Part shown: positions 33,326-41,380 of the stretch, piece by piece
Position numbering within the stretch: position 1 is the first letter of the stretch
How the letters are laid out: every line of letters starts with the position of its first letter
NCBI GenBank assembly: GCA_947165425.1
Contig: CAMVAJ010000015.1
Span: 1 to 41,380 of the forward strand
Direction of reading: 5' to 3'
Origin: an uncultured Clostridia bacterium
GTDB lineage: Bacteria; Bacillota; Clostridia; Christensenellales; Aristaeellaceae
DNA: 41,380 nucleotides
Notes under the pieces: model-generated
The model's database searches: none
Told to the model about the DNA's origin: nothing
What the model saw: only the letters and a program-made list of their open reading frames with translations
Program-made: the position numbers and the translations under genes

Positions 33326-35122
33326 TCAGCGCGCCGGCTCGTCCTCCGTGTTCAGCGCGTACATCTTGTACATGTCGGCGTAGAGGCCGCCTTTGCGCAT
33401 GAGCTCCGCGTGGGTTCCGGTCTCGGCGACGCCCTGCTCGGTGAGGACCCAGATCATGTCGGCGTTTTTAATGGTGGTCAGCCGGTGGGCGATGGTGAAC
33501 ACCGTGCGGCCCTTCGCCAGCTTCTCCAGGGACTGCTGCACGAGGTGCTCGCTCTCGTTGTCCAGGGCGGAGGTGGCCTCGTCCAGCAGGAGGATCGGCG
33601 GGTTCTTCAGGAAAACCCGGGCGATGGAGATCCGCTGCTTCTGGCCGCCGGAGAGGCGGACGCCCCGCTCGCCGACGTAGGTATGGTAGCCCTGGGGGAG
33701 GGCGGAGATGAACTCATGGGCGCCGGCCAGCTTCGCGGCGGCGACCGCCTCCTCCTCGCTGGCGCCGGGCTTGCCGTAGAGGATGTTGTCCAGCACGGTG
33801 CCGGCGAAGAGGTACACATCCTGCTGCACCATGCCGATGGCCTGGCGCAGGCTCGCCTGCTGCAGGTCGCGTACGTCCTGGCCGTCGATGCGGATCGCGC
33901 CCTCGGTGACCTCGTAGAAGCGGGGGATCAGATTGCAGAGGGTGGTCTTGCCCGCGCCGGAGGGGCCCACCAGGGCGACGGACTGGCCGGGGCGGATGGT
34001 CATGTTCAGGTTGTCGATGACCTTGGGCTCGCCGGGCTCGTAGCGGAAGGAGACGTGATCGAAGACGATCTCGCCCTTGACGCCGGTGAGGGGCTTCGCG
34101 CCGGGGCGATCCTGGATCTCCGCCGGGGCGTCCATGACCTCCAGGAAGCGCTCGATGCCGGTCATGCCGCGCTGGAACTGCTCGATGAACTCCACGATCC
34201 GGCGGATGGCGGCCAGGAGCATGTTGGCGTAGAGCAGATAGGCGGTGAACTCGGGCACGGTCAGCTGGCCGGCGCGCATGAACAGCGCGCCTGCGATCAC
34301 GATGACGATGTACATCAGCCCGTCGAAGATCCGGGTCACGGTGCCGAACTGCGCCATATACTTGTAGGAGCGGGCTTTCAGCTCCAGGAAGAGATGGTTG
34401 CCCTGGGCGAACTTCTCCTCCTCCATCTCCTCGTTGGCGAAGGACTTCACCACCCGGATGCCCAGCAGGCTGTCCTCCACCTGGGCGTTGATCTCGCCGA
34501 CCTGCTTATTGCGCTCCTTGAAGGCGGCGCGGAACTTGTGGCGGAAGTGGAAGCCAGCGAAGACCATCATCGGGATCATGGCGAACATCATCAGCGTCAG
34601 CGGGACGTTCATGCCGATCAGCACCACGAAGCTGACGATGATCTTGATCCCGGCGATCAGGAACTCCTCCGGGCAGTGGTGGCAGAACTCCGTCACCTCG
34701 AACAGGTCGGAGGTGATGCGGGACATGATCTGGCCGATCTTGGTGGAGGAGAAGTAGCTGAAGGAGAGCTGCTGCACATGGTGGAACAGGTCGGAGCGCA
34801 TGTCCGTCTCCAGCTTGCTCCCCATGACGTGCCCGATGTCCTGCATATAGTAGTTCGCGGCGGCGTCGACGCAGCGCAGCGCCATATAGATCAGCCCGAT
34901 GCGGACGATGGACCAGACGGAGACGGCGGCGAGCCCGCCGGGGGCCGAGGCCTGCTCAGTGATGCCGCGGACGATCAGCGGCAGAACCAGTTCGCAGACC
35001 GTGGTCAGGGCCGCGCAGCACAGGTCGAAGGCCAGGGTCTTGCGGTACTTCCGGTAGTAGGGGAGGAACCGCCGCAGCATGGCGGAGGTGGAGAGGGGCT
35101 GTGTCTGAGACGCTTGCGACAT
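33326..35122 (-). CDS. ABC exporter, fused membrane and ATPase domains
   Basis: 598 residues, a normal half-transporter that acts as a dimer. Residues 1-330 hold six membrane helices (type IV ABC exporter fold); the ATPase follows with Walker A GPSGAGKT (K392), signature LSGGQKQR near 490, Walker B ILLLDEATSALD and the H-loop FTIAHRLTTI. It resembles MsbA/LmrA-type multidrug or lipid exporters; substrate cannot be read from sequence. Start: ATG 35122 with GGAGG about nine bases upstream. It lies 19 bp after the transglutaminase-LRR gene and shares its promoter. No clear terminator is seen between it and the antisense-RNA promoter. Confidence 0.92.
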   Translation of the reverse strand: MSQASQTQPLSTSAMLRRFLPYYRKYRKTLAFDLCCAALTTVCELVLPLIVRGITEQASAPGGLAAVSVWSIVRIGLIYMALRCVDAAANYYMQDIGHVMGSKLETDMRSDLFHHVQQLSFSYFSSTKIGQIMSRITSDLFEVTEFCHHCPEEFLIAGIKIIVSFVVLIGMNVPLTLMMFAMIPMMVFAGFHFRHKFRAAFKERNKQVGEINAQVEDSLLGIRVVKSFANEEMEEEKFAQGNHLFLELKARSYKYMAQFGTVTRIFDGLMYIVIVIAGALFMRAGQLTVPEFTAYLLYANMLLAAIRRIVEFIEQFQRGMTGIERFLEVMDAPAEIQDRPGAKPLTGVKGEIVFDHVSFRYEPGEPKVIDNLNMTIRPGQSVALVGPSGAGKTTLCNLIPRFYEVTEGAIRIDGQDVRDLQQASLRQAIGMVQQDVYLFAGTVLDNILYGKPGASEEEAVAAAKLAGAHEFISALPQGYHTYVGERGVRLSGGQKQRISIARVFLKNPPILLLDEATSALDNESEHLVQQSLEKLAKGRTVFTIAHRLTTIKNADMIWVLTEQGVAETGTHAELMRKGGLYADMYKMYALNTEDEPAR

Positions 35123-35141
35123 GGCTGTAGACCTCCGCTTT

Positions 35142-37391
35142 TTATGGCTCAAGTACGGTAAAGCCCTGACTGCGGGCATGGGCTGCCGCGGCGCTGCCCG
35201 CGGGCGCGAAGAGGACTGGGCTTTGATCGCCGAAGGCCGCCGCGTCGAGGGCGAGGTCGCCGCCCAGGAGCGTCACGGCGGCCAGCCCGTCGCAGGCCAG
35301 GGCGTTCTCACCGACGGAGGTGACGCCGGCGGGGAGGACGAGCCAGTGGACGGGGACGCCGGAGAGGGCCTCCTCCTCCAGCGCGGTCAGCGAGCCGGGG
35401 AGGGTGGTCTGCCGGTCGGTCAGCAGCGCCGGGAGGGCGTGGGCCTCCGCCCAGGTGCGGGCCATCGCTGCGTCAGAGCTTGTGATCACATAGCACAGGG
35501 AGGCGGGGAGGGTCATCTCGTCGGAGAACCAGGCGAGGGTCTCCGGCACGGCGAGGGCGGTGGGCTCCGCCTCGCCCAGGGACAGGACGGCCTGCACCTT
35601 TCCGGGCAGGGTGACGAGGGCTTGCCCCTGCGGCGCGGCGAGGACGGCCAGCTCGGCGGGCTCGGTGTCCGTCAGCCAGATGAGCCGCCAGGCGGGATCC
35701 TCCGCGTCGAGGAAGCCGCAGGCCGCCCGGCTGAGCGCCAGGGCCAGCGGGGTCTCCTGGCCGCAGGTGAAGAGCATGCCCTCGGGGAAGGCCTCCTGGC
35801 CGATATCGGAGACGGTGTCCGGCATCGCCGGCGCGGCCAGCCAGACGTCGCCGCGGAAGGCGTAGGCGCCGATGGAGGCCAGACTCTGGGGCAGGACGAT
35901 CTCCTCGAGGCCGACGCAGTCGGCGAAGGCGCCCTCCCCGATGGAGAGCACGCCCTCCGGGAGGTTGACGTCCCGCAGGCGGCTGTCGCCCAGGAAGGCG
36001 TTGTCCGCCACGGCGGCCACCGGGAGCTCGCCGAGGGTGTCCGGCACGGCGAGCGTTCCGTCGAGACCGAGATAGCCCGCCAGCGTGGCGCTCTCCTCGC
36101 CCGGCTCGTAGAGCCAGACGCCCTCCGTCTCCCGGCCGTCCATCACCGCGAGGGCCAGCGTGCCGTTGTCGACATTAAAGAAATATTGCCAGGTGGCGTC
36201 CCCGCGCCGCTCTGCCGTCCACTCGGGCTGGTGGGTGTAGATCCAGGCGAGGATCGACAGATGCCGCCGCGTCTCGCTGCCCGCGTAGACGGCGAAGCTG
36301 TTCGCGCCGGCGAGCACCGGGGTTTCCACCTGCGTGAAGTTGGTCTTGGACCAGCTGTCCCAGCTCCCCGGCGTCATGACGTAGTAGTTCATGGCGAGGG
36401 AGGTGCAGGGGGTGGCGGCGCTGGGGGTATATTCGTGGCCCGACTGGAGCATCAGCTCGTCGGTGATGCAGAAGTATTCGTGACTCTCCCGGCCGCTGGT
36501 TGGCTGCAGGGTGGCGCCGGGGTCGTCCCAGGTGGCGTCGGCCTGGTACCAGTTTCCATCCAGATACAGCATGTTCCATGCGTGTTTTTCGCCTGAATTG
36601 GCAGAGCCAACAACACGCGCAACCGGTATGTTTGCCGACCGCAATAGTAAATAGTAGGCTTTGGAATAGCTGTCGCAGACACCATATCCCCGTACTAACG
36701 CGCCGTCTGCGCCATAGTATTCGTGGGTGTTGTCATAGTGCATATGCTGTGTGATCCAATCGTAGAGGTTCAGCGCGGTATGATAGGCTGTGCTTCCGCG
36801 GACCTCGGACACGATCTGAGAGCAGATGGTGTCCAGCGAAGGGTAGTCGGCAGTGCTCTCAAACTGATAACGATAACTTGACTGTTTGACGCGTTTTCCA
36901 CTGGCGTCATAGATGTTGACCATCAGACGGTAATCACCGGGCACGACCACGTCACAGCCAATGTATACATTATCAGCGCTTTTCCGTTGCACATGGACTG
37001 CCCAGTAGCTTCCGAAATCCTCGCTTTTCCACTCGCCAAAGTAGAACTCGTAATCATAGGCAGTCTCTGTATCACTGCAATCCATGCGCCATTTGCCCGC
37101 GCTGCCGAGTTCTGGCTGGGTGATGCACTTTAGTGTGAAAGTCAGTACCGGAGGTTCCTCCGACAGGGCTGTGAGGGCGGTTAGATAGTTTGCTGACTTC
37201 GCAGCGCGCAGCAGGTTTCTCATGGAGCCGGTCGAGACGGTTTCTTCTTCACTATCGACTCTTGAGTGAGCATAGATCTCATTGGCGTAGGGGTTGACGT
37301 GCCCTCCTGATTCCTCTGCCCGCGCCGGGGCGCACCAAAGCAGCAGCGTGAGGGCTGCTGTCAGAAGAGAATACCGGATGATGGTGCGCAT
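35142..37391 (-). CDS. Secreted transglutaminase-like protein with leucine-rich repeats
   Basis: 749 residues. Signal peptide 1-25 (ending CAPARA). Residues about 50-190 are a beta-sandwich-like region. A transglutaminase-like core follows with the triad C239 (GYGVCDSYSKAYYLLL), H270 (EKHAWNMLYLDGNWYQ) and D285 (DATWDDPG). From about 440 come BspA-type leucine-rich repeats (AFLGDSRLRDVNLPEG, IGEGAFADCVGLEEIVLP, IGAYAFRGD) and a degenerate tail of similar repeats. Such proteins act outside the cell, as cysteine proteases or crosslinkers and as adhesins. ATG 37391 follows AAGGAGG. The DNA for the N-terminal third (about 36590-37300) is visibly AT-richer than the repeat part. It precedes the ABC exporter in one operon. 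Confidence 0.88.
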   Translation of the reverse strand: MRTIIRYSLLTAALTLLLWCAPARAEESGGHVNPYANEIYAHSRVDSEEETVSTGSMRNLLRAAKSANYLTALTALSEEPPVLTFTLKCITQPELGSAGKWRMDCSDTETAYDYEFYFGEWKSEDFGSYWAVHVQRKSADNVYIGCDVVVPGDYRLMVNIYDASGKRVKQSSYRYQFESTADYPSLDTICSQIVSEVRGSTAYHTALNLYDWITQHMHYDNTHEYYGADGALVRGYGVCDSYSKAYYLLLRSANIPVARVVGSANSGEKHAWNMLYLDGNWYQADATWDDPGATLQPTSGRESHEYFCITDELMLQSGHEYTPSAATPCTSLAMNYYVMTPGSWDSWSKTNFTQVETPVLAGANSFAVYAGSETRRHLSILAWIYTHQPEWTAERRGDATWQYFFNVDNGTLALAVMDGRETEGVWLYEPGEESATLAGYLGLDGTLAVPDTLGELPVAAVADNAFLGDSRLRDVNLPEGVLSIGEGAFADCVGLEEIVLPQSLASIGAYAFRGDVWLAAPAMPDTVSDIGQEAFPEGMLFTCGQETPLALALSRAACGFLDAEDPAWRLIWLTDTEPAELAVLAAPQGQALVTLPGKVQAVLSLGEAEPTALAVPETLAWFSDEMTLPASLCYVITSSDAAMARTWAEAHALPALLTDRQTTLPGSLTALEEEALSGVPVHWLVLPAGVTSVGENALACDGLAAVTLLGGDLALDAAAFGDQSPVLFAPAGSAAAAHARSQGFTVLEP

Positions 37392-37446
37392 GGAGGGCCT
37401 CCTTGGTGTGCGTGGGTGGCGACGGCCGCCGTGGCCTGCGGCTGAA

Positions 37447-37461
37447 ATATTGCGAAAATAT
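37447..37461. promoter_or_regulatory. Candidate operator palindrome
   Basis: ATATT-GCGAA-AATAT, two perfect 5-bp arms separated by five bases, at the predicted transcription start of the transglutaminase-LRR operon. A repressor bound here would block initiation. No cognate regulator is in the window. Confidence 0.35.
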
Positions 37462-37470
37462 GACAAATAC

Positions 37471-37499
37471 AGCATAGCGGTTTTTGCGCGCGGTGTCAA
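37471..37499 (-). promoter_or_regulatory. Sigma-A promoter of the transglutaminase-LRR/ABC operon
   Basis: Minus-strand TTGACA (37494-37499) and TATGCT (37471-37476), 17-bp spacing. Leader about 70-75 nt to the ATG at 37391. Confidence 0.85.
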
Positions 37500-37567
37500 T
37501 GGAAACGCGTGGAAAATTTACGCTTTGTTCGCATTCGCGCGGGGGCGCGGCGGGGGAAGAAAAGCCC

Positions 37568-37596
37568 TTGACGGCGCGGCGTCCGGACGATACAAT
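37568..37596 (+). promoter_or_regulatory. Sigma-A promoter of the GlpA-like operon
   Basis: TTGACG (37568-37573) and TACAAT (37591-37596) with 17 bp between. Start near 37603, leader about 27 nt with AAGGAGG before the ATG at 37630. Confidence 0.87.
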
Positions 37597-37629
37597 AAAA
37601 CCATCATTCCGGACAAGGAGGACTGGATT

Positions 37630-39063
37630 ATGCGGCGGGAGACGGAGATCCTGATCATCGGCGCGGGCGTGGTTGGCTGCGCCATGGCGCGGGTGCTCTC
37701 CAGATACGAGACAGAGATCCTGGTGGCGGAGCGCATGGGCGACGTGGCGGAGGGCGCCTCGAAGGCGAACAGCGGCATCGTCCACGCGGGCTTCGACGCG
37801 AAGCCGGGGACGGACAAGGCGCGGCTCAACGTGCTGGGCGCGAAAATGTACCCCGCGCTCTGCGCGGAGCTGAATGTTCCTTATAAAGGCAACGGGGCGC
37901 TGGTGGTGGCCTTCCAGGAGGAGGACCGGGCGACGATCGAGAAGCTCTACGACCAGGGCCAGCGCAACGGCGTGCCGGGGCTGCGGATCGTGGAGCGCGA
38001 GGAGCTCCTGCGGATGGAGCCCAACCTGAACCCCAGCGCGGTCTGCGCCCTCGAGGCCTCCACCTCCGGCATCGTCAGCCCCTATGAGTTGGTCTACGCG
38101 CTGGCGGATCACGCGGCCCTGAACGGGGTGGCCTTCGCCTTCAACAAGCCGGTCACCCGGGTGGAGCGGACGGAGAACGGCTTCCTCGTCCGGGCGGGGG
38201 AGGACGAGATCGCCTGCCGCGTCCTGGTCAACTGCGCCGGCATCGGCAGCGCGGAAATCCACAACCAGCTCCATAAAGAGGAAGAGAAACTGAAGCTGAT
38301 CCCGCGGCGCGGCGAGTACCACGTGCTGGATCACCCGGAGAAGGCCCCCTTCGAGCGGACGATCTTCCAGTGCCCCACCGCGATGGGCAAGGGCGTCCTC
38401 GTGACCCCGACGGCCCACGGCAACATCCTCCTGGGCCCGACGGCGGAGGACATCGCCGACGGCACGGACGTGGGCACCACGGCCGGGGGCCTCGCCGACG
38501 CGCTGGAGAAGGCGCGGCTGACCTGGCCCGGCGTCTCCACCCGCACGGAGGTGACGAACTTCGCCGGCATCCGCGCCCACGAGGTGAAGGGCGACTTCAT
38601 CGTGGGCGAGACCGCCCCCGGCCTCTGGGAGGCGGTGGGCTTCGAGAGCCCCGGCCTGACCTCCGCCCCCGCCCTCGCCGAGGAGATGGGCGCGGCCATC
38701 GCGGCCAGCCTGCAGCTGCGGAAAAAAGAAACCATCGCTCCGCCCTACCGCAAGGCGAAGCCCTTCAACGAGATGACCGACGACGAGCGCCGGGAGGCGG
38801 TGACGGCGGATCCCCTGAACGGGGTGCTGATCTGCCGCTGCGAGGTCGTCACCGAGGCGGAGATCCGCGCCGCGATCCGCAGACCGGTGGGCGCGCGGAC
38901 CGTGGACGGCGTCAAGCGCCGCTGCCGCGCCGGCATGGGCCGGTGCCAGGGCGGCTTCTGCGCGCCGAGGGTGGTGGAGATCCTCGCGGAGGAGCTGGGC
39001 CTGCCCATGACGGCCATCTGCAAGGGAAGCGGAGACAGCTATATGCTGACGGGGGAGATTTGA
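37630..39063 (+). CDS. GlpA-like FAD-dependent dehydrogenase with [2Fe-2S] BFD domain
   Basis: 477 residues. ETEILIIGAGVVGCAMARVL is the FAD-binding Rossmann motif; SKANSGIVHAGFDAKPGT and GRGEYHVLD-type segments match the COG0579 glycerol-3-phosphate dehydrogenase/hydroxyglutarate oxidase family. The C-terminal domain carries C-R-C (LICRCEVV) and CRAGMGRCQGGFC, the four-cysteine BFD-like iron-sulfur site. With the next two genes it forms the clostridial GlpA-like/FAD oxidoreductase/DUF1667 trio, thought to oxidise glycerol-3-phosphate anaerobically; this is family knowledge and the substrate is not proven. No glycerol kinase or facilitator gene is nearby. Confidence 0.88.
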   Translation: MRRETEILIIGAGVVGCAMARVLSRYETEILVAERMGDVAEGASKANSGIVHAGFDAKPGTDKARLNVLGAKMYPALCAELNVPYKGNGALVVAFQEEDRATIEKLYDQGQRNGVPGLRIVEREELLRMEPNLNPSAVCALEASTSGIVSPYELVYALADHAALNGVAFAFNKPVTRVERTENGFLVRAGEDEIACRVLVNCAGIGSAEIHNQLHKEEEKLKLIPRRGEYHVLDHPEKAPFERTIFQCPTAMGKGVLVTPTAHGNILLGPTAEDIADGTDVGTTAGGLADALEKARLTWPGVSTRTEVTNFAGIRAHEVKGDFIVGETAPGLWEAVGFESPGLTSAPALAEEMGAAIAASLQLRKKETIAPPYRKAKPFNEMTDDERREAVTADPLNGVLICRCEVVTEAEIRAAIRRPVGARTVDGVKRRCRAGMGRCQGGFCAPRVVEILAEELGLPMTAICKGSGDSYMLTGEI

Positions 39064-39065
39064 GT

Positions 39066-40328
39066 ATGGACAAGATCATCCAAAAAGACCTGGTCATCAT
39101 CGGCGGCGGCCCGGCGGGGCTGGCAGCGGGCATCGCGGCCCGCGAGGCGGGCGTGGAGGATCTGGTGATCCTCGAGCGCGAGCACCAGGCGGGCGGCATT
39201 CTCCGCCAGTGCATCCATAACGGCTTCGGCCTGCACCGCTACGGCGAGGAGCTAACCGGCCCCGAGTACGCCGCGCGGGACATCGCCCGGGCGGAGGAGC
39301 TGGGCCTGGACATCCGCTGCGACACCACGGTGCTCTCCGTGGACGGCGATCGCCGCGTCACCTGCGTCTCCAAGGCGGACGGCCTCACGGTCTACCAGGC
39401 CGGGGCCGTGGTGCTGGCCATGGGCTGCCGCGAGCGGCCCCGGGGCGCGCTGGGCACCCCCGGCACCCGCTGCGCGGGCATCTACACCGCCGGCGCGGCC
39501 CAGAAGTTCGTCAACCTCGAGGGCCTGATGCCCGGCAAGCGGGTCGTCATCCTCGGCTCCGGCGATATCGGGCTGATCATGGCCCGCCGGATGACCCTGC
39601 AGGGGGCGAAGGTGCTGGCCTGCGTGGAGCTGATGCCCTTCTCCTCGGGCCTGAACCGGAACATCGTCCAGTGCCTGCACGACTACGATATCCCGCTCTA
39701 TCTCTCCCACACCGTGACCGACATCCGCGGGCGCGAGCGGCTGGAGGGCGTGACCGTCATGCGGGTCGGCCCGGACCGAAAGCCGATCCCCGGCACCGAG
39801 ATCGAATTCGACTGCGACACCCTGCTGCTCTCCGTGGGCCTGATCCCGGAGAACGAGCTGAGCCAGCGCGCGGGCGTGGCCCTCACGCCGGCCACCTCCG
39901 GCGCAGTGGTGGACGACGATCTGCAGACCAGCGTGCCGGGCGTCTTCGCCTGCGGGAACGTCCTGCACGTCCACGATCTGGTGGACTTCGTCTCCGACGA
40001 GTCCTTCCGGGCCGGCCGGGCCGCGGCGGCCTTCCTCCGGGGCGAGACCCCGACGGGGGAGACCGTCGAGGTGCGCGACGGCGAGGGCGTGCGCGGCACG
40101 GTGCCCCAGCGGCTGCGCCCCGGCCGGGACGTGACGCTGATGTTCCGCCCGGCGGCGGTCTACCAGAACGCCTCCGCCGTGGTGGAGTCCGACGGCGTGG
40201 AGCTGGCCCGGAAGCGGGCCCTGGTCTTCACCCCCGGCGAGATGGTGGCGCTGCCCGTGAAGGCGGAAAAGCTGGCGGGGGTCCATGCCCCCATCACCGT
40301 GAGAATGGAGGCGGCGAAGCATGACTGA
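39066..40328 (+). CDS. NAD(P)/FAD-dependent oxidoreductase of the GlpA-like complex
   Basis: 420 residues. Two dinucleotide-binding motifs are visible: DLVIIGGGPAGLAAGIAARE (FAD) and KRVVILGSGDIGLIMARRM (NAD(P)H). GGILRQCIHNGFGLHRYGEELTGPEY is characteristic of this COG0446 group, and GVFACGNVLHVHDLVDFVSDE closes the FAD site. It probably passes electrons between the GlpA-like subunit and a nicotinamide or quinone-type acceptor. ATG 39066 lies two bases after the upstream stop. The 3' end overlaps the DUF1667 gene by 8 bp. Confidence 0.9.
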   Translation: MDKIIQKDLVIIGGGPAGLAAGIAAREAGVEDLVILEREHQAGGILRQCIHNGFGLHRYGEELTGPEYAARDIARAEELGLDIRCDTTVLSVDGDRRVTCVSKADGLTVYQAGAVVLAMGCRERPRGALGTPGTRCAGIYTAGAAQKFVNLEGLMPGKRVVILGSGDIGLIMARRMTLQGAKVLACVELMPFSSGLNRNIVQCLHDYDIPLYLSHTVTDIRGRERLEGVTVMRVGPDRKPIPGTEIEFDCDTLLLSVGLIPENELSQRAGVALTPATSGAVVDDDLQTSVPGVFACGNVLHVHDLVDFVSDESFRAGRAAAAFLRGETPTGETVEVRDGEGVRGTVPQRLRPGRDVTLMFRPAAVYQNASAVVESDGVELARKRALVFTPGEMVALPVKAEKLAGVHAPITVRMEAAKHD

Positions 40329-40680
40329 GCGCGTGATTACCTGTATCAACTGCCCCATGGGCTGCCGGATGACCGTCAGCCTGAACGACGCGGGCGAGGT
40401 GGTCTCCGTCACGGGCAACACCTGCAAGCGCGGCGAGAAGTATGCCCACCAGGAGGTCACCGCCCCGGTGCGGATGGTGACGGCGGTGGTGCCCGTGGCC
40501 GGGAGCGTCTGCCCGCTGTCGGTCAAGACCCGCGAGCCGATCCCCAAGGGGAAGATTTTCGACTGCATGGCTGCGCTGCGCGAGCTGAAGCTGAACGCGC
40601 CCATCCGGGCCGGCGAGACCGTGCTGCCCGACGTGTGCGGTACGGGGATCGACGTGATCGCGACCCGCAGCGTCGGCTGA
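40321..40680 (+). CDS. DUF1667 protein, small cysteine-rich partner
   Basis: 119 residues. The N-terminus ITCINCPMGCRM (C-x-x-C-P-x-G-C) followed by GNTCKRGEKYAHQEV gives four cysteines like the N-terminal iron-sulfur motif of molybdopterin oxidoreductases, then PVRMVTAVVPV, VKTREPIPKGKIFDCM and GTGIDVIATRSV, all standard for DUF1667 (COG3862). It is the third member of the GlpA-like trio and probably carries an iron-sulfur cluster; this is inferred. It overlaps the oxidoreductase gene by 8 bp. Confidence 0.93.
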   Translation: MTERVITCINCPMGCRMTVSLNDAGEVVSVTGNTCKRGEKYAHQEVTAPVRMVTAVVPVAGSVCPLSVKTREPIPKGKIFDCMAALRELKLNAPIRAGETVLPDVCGTGIDVIATRSVG

Positions 40681-40699
40681 GCGGCCCAAAGGAACACAC

Positions 40700-41329
40700 A
40701 TGACACTCAAAGCCCTGAAAAAGAAATACGTCGGCAACCGCGCCTTCTATCGCATGGTGCTGGCAGTCGCCGTGCCGATCATGATCCAGAACGGGATCAC
40801 GAACTTCGTCTCCCTCCTGGACAACATCATGGTGGGCCAGACGGGCACCGAGCCCATGAGCGGCGTATCCATCGTCAACCAGCTGCTTTTCGTGTACAAC
40901 CTGTGCATCTTCGGAGGGCTCTCCGGCGCGGGGATTTTTACCGCGCAGTACTTTGGCCAGGGCGACGAGGGCGGCGTGCGGGACACCTTCCGCTATAAGC
41001 TGTGGCTGGCGGTGATCGTGACCGCCGGGGCGATTGGGCTCTTCCTCTGGAAGGGGGAGGCGCTGATCCAGCTCTACCTCCAGGGCGACGCGGGGGAGGG
41101 CGATCTGGCGCTGACCCTGTCCAGCGGCCTGAGCTACCTGCGGGTGATGCTGCTGGGGCTGCCGGCCTTCATGCTGGCCCAGACCTACACCTCCACCCTG
41201 CGCGAGAGCGCGGAGACGCTGGTGCCGATGCGGGCGGGGCTCGCGGCGGTGGCGACCAATCTGGTCTTCAACTGGCTGCTGATCTTCGGCCATCTGGGCT
41301 TTCCGCGCATGGGCGTGACCGGCGCATGA
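40700..41329 (+). pseudogene. MATE family efflux transporter, truncated
   Basis: 209 residues against a family norm near 450. The N-terminal half is intact: AVPIMIQNGITNFVSLLDNIMVGQTG is the MATE opening, followed by GAGIFTAQYFGQGDE and about six membrane helices up to LVFNWLLIFGHLGFPRMGVTGA. In relatives the next residues are A-I-A-T at the start of the second bundle; here a TGA follows at once and the DNA after 41325 no longer resembles the family. This may be a real disruption by an inserted element or a chimeric end of the source contig. Ribosome binding site AAAGGAA precedes the ATG. Confidence 0.8.
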
Positions 41330-41360
41330 CGCACCTCGGACGAGGGCTTACAGTCATGCG
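41323..41360. repeat. 8-bp inverted repeat at the MATE break point
   Basis: CGCATGAC (41323-41330) and GTCATGCG (41353-41360) flank 22 bases. The left arm coincides with the point where the MATE reading frame stops making sense. It may be an element end, recombination site or assembly-junction artefact; nothing further can be read before the window ends. Confidence 0.45.
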
Positions 41361-41380
41361 TTTCGCAATAAGTCGGGGTG

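Overview
The window is about 41 kb of very GC-rich (G/C-ending codons throughout) bacterial chromosome from a low-profile Gram-positive lineage, most likely a high-GC member of the class Clostridia (Oscillospirales/Christensenellales-like). Reasons: strong AAGGAGG ribosome binding sites, sigma-A promoters with 17-bp spacers, an FMN riboswitch ahead of ribU, the tsaE-tsaB-rimI cluster, the Firmicutes-type GlpA-like/FAD-oxidoreductase/DUF1667 trio, and families typical of Clostridia (DUF3048, DUF975, DUF6273, phosphodiester glycosidase). The taxonomic call is inference. No tRNA, rRNA, CRISPR array or transposase was seen.

Layout. 1-6.7 kb (minus strand): the operon trpS, a ComEC-like metallo-beta-lactamase-fold protein, a DUF3048 protein and a cut-off GtrA gene; and a second operon of a glucose-1-phosphate thymidylyltransferase (rmlA), an O-antigen-ligase-like polytopic protein and a DUF975 membrane protein. 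6.9-9.3 kb (plus): an alanyl-tRNA editing protein translationally coupled to a polytopic GT-C-like membrane protein. 9.4-21.3 kb: envelope region with a small membrane-anchored protein (minus), a 1641-residue repeat/SH3/transmembrane surface protein, then an operon of two GT2 glycosyltransferases and a 1236-residue secreted protein with an acidic linker, PPC-like and Ig-like modules. 21.3-23.9 kb: FMN riboswitch, ribU, tsaE, tsaB, rimI, closed by a perfect bidirectional terminator.

24-32.9 kb (minus): a seven-gene envelope/cell-shape operon, in transcription order DUF6273 protein, phosphodiester glycosidase, maf, mreB, mreC, mreD, PBP2, with most junctions overlapping. mreD looks frameshifted near its 3' end. 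33.0-33.3 kb: the most interesting locus, an apparently complete type I toxin-antitoxin module. It has a 26-residue hydrophobic peptide whose ribosome binding site lies inside a hairpin, a convergent antisense RNA with a near-perfect promoter, and one shared bidirectional terminator. 33.3-37.4 kb (minus): a secreted transglutaminase/leucine-rich-repeat protein followed by an ABC exporter. 37.6-40.7 kb (plus): GlpA-like dehydrogenase, FAD oxidoreductase, DUF1667. The window ends in a MATE transporter that stops at less than half its usual length, next to an inverted repeat.

The overall theme is cell-envelope construction: nucleotide-sugar synthesis, glycosyltransferases, polymer ligase, elongasome and large secreted or anchored proteins with Pro/Thr-rich spacers. 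Housekeeping translation genes (trpS, tRNA editing, t6A synthesis) are interspersed.
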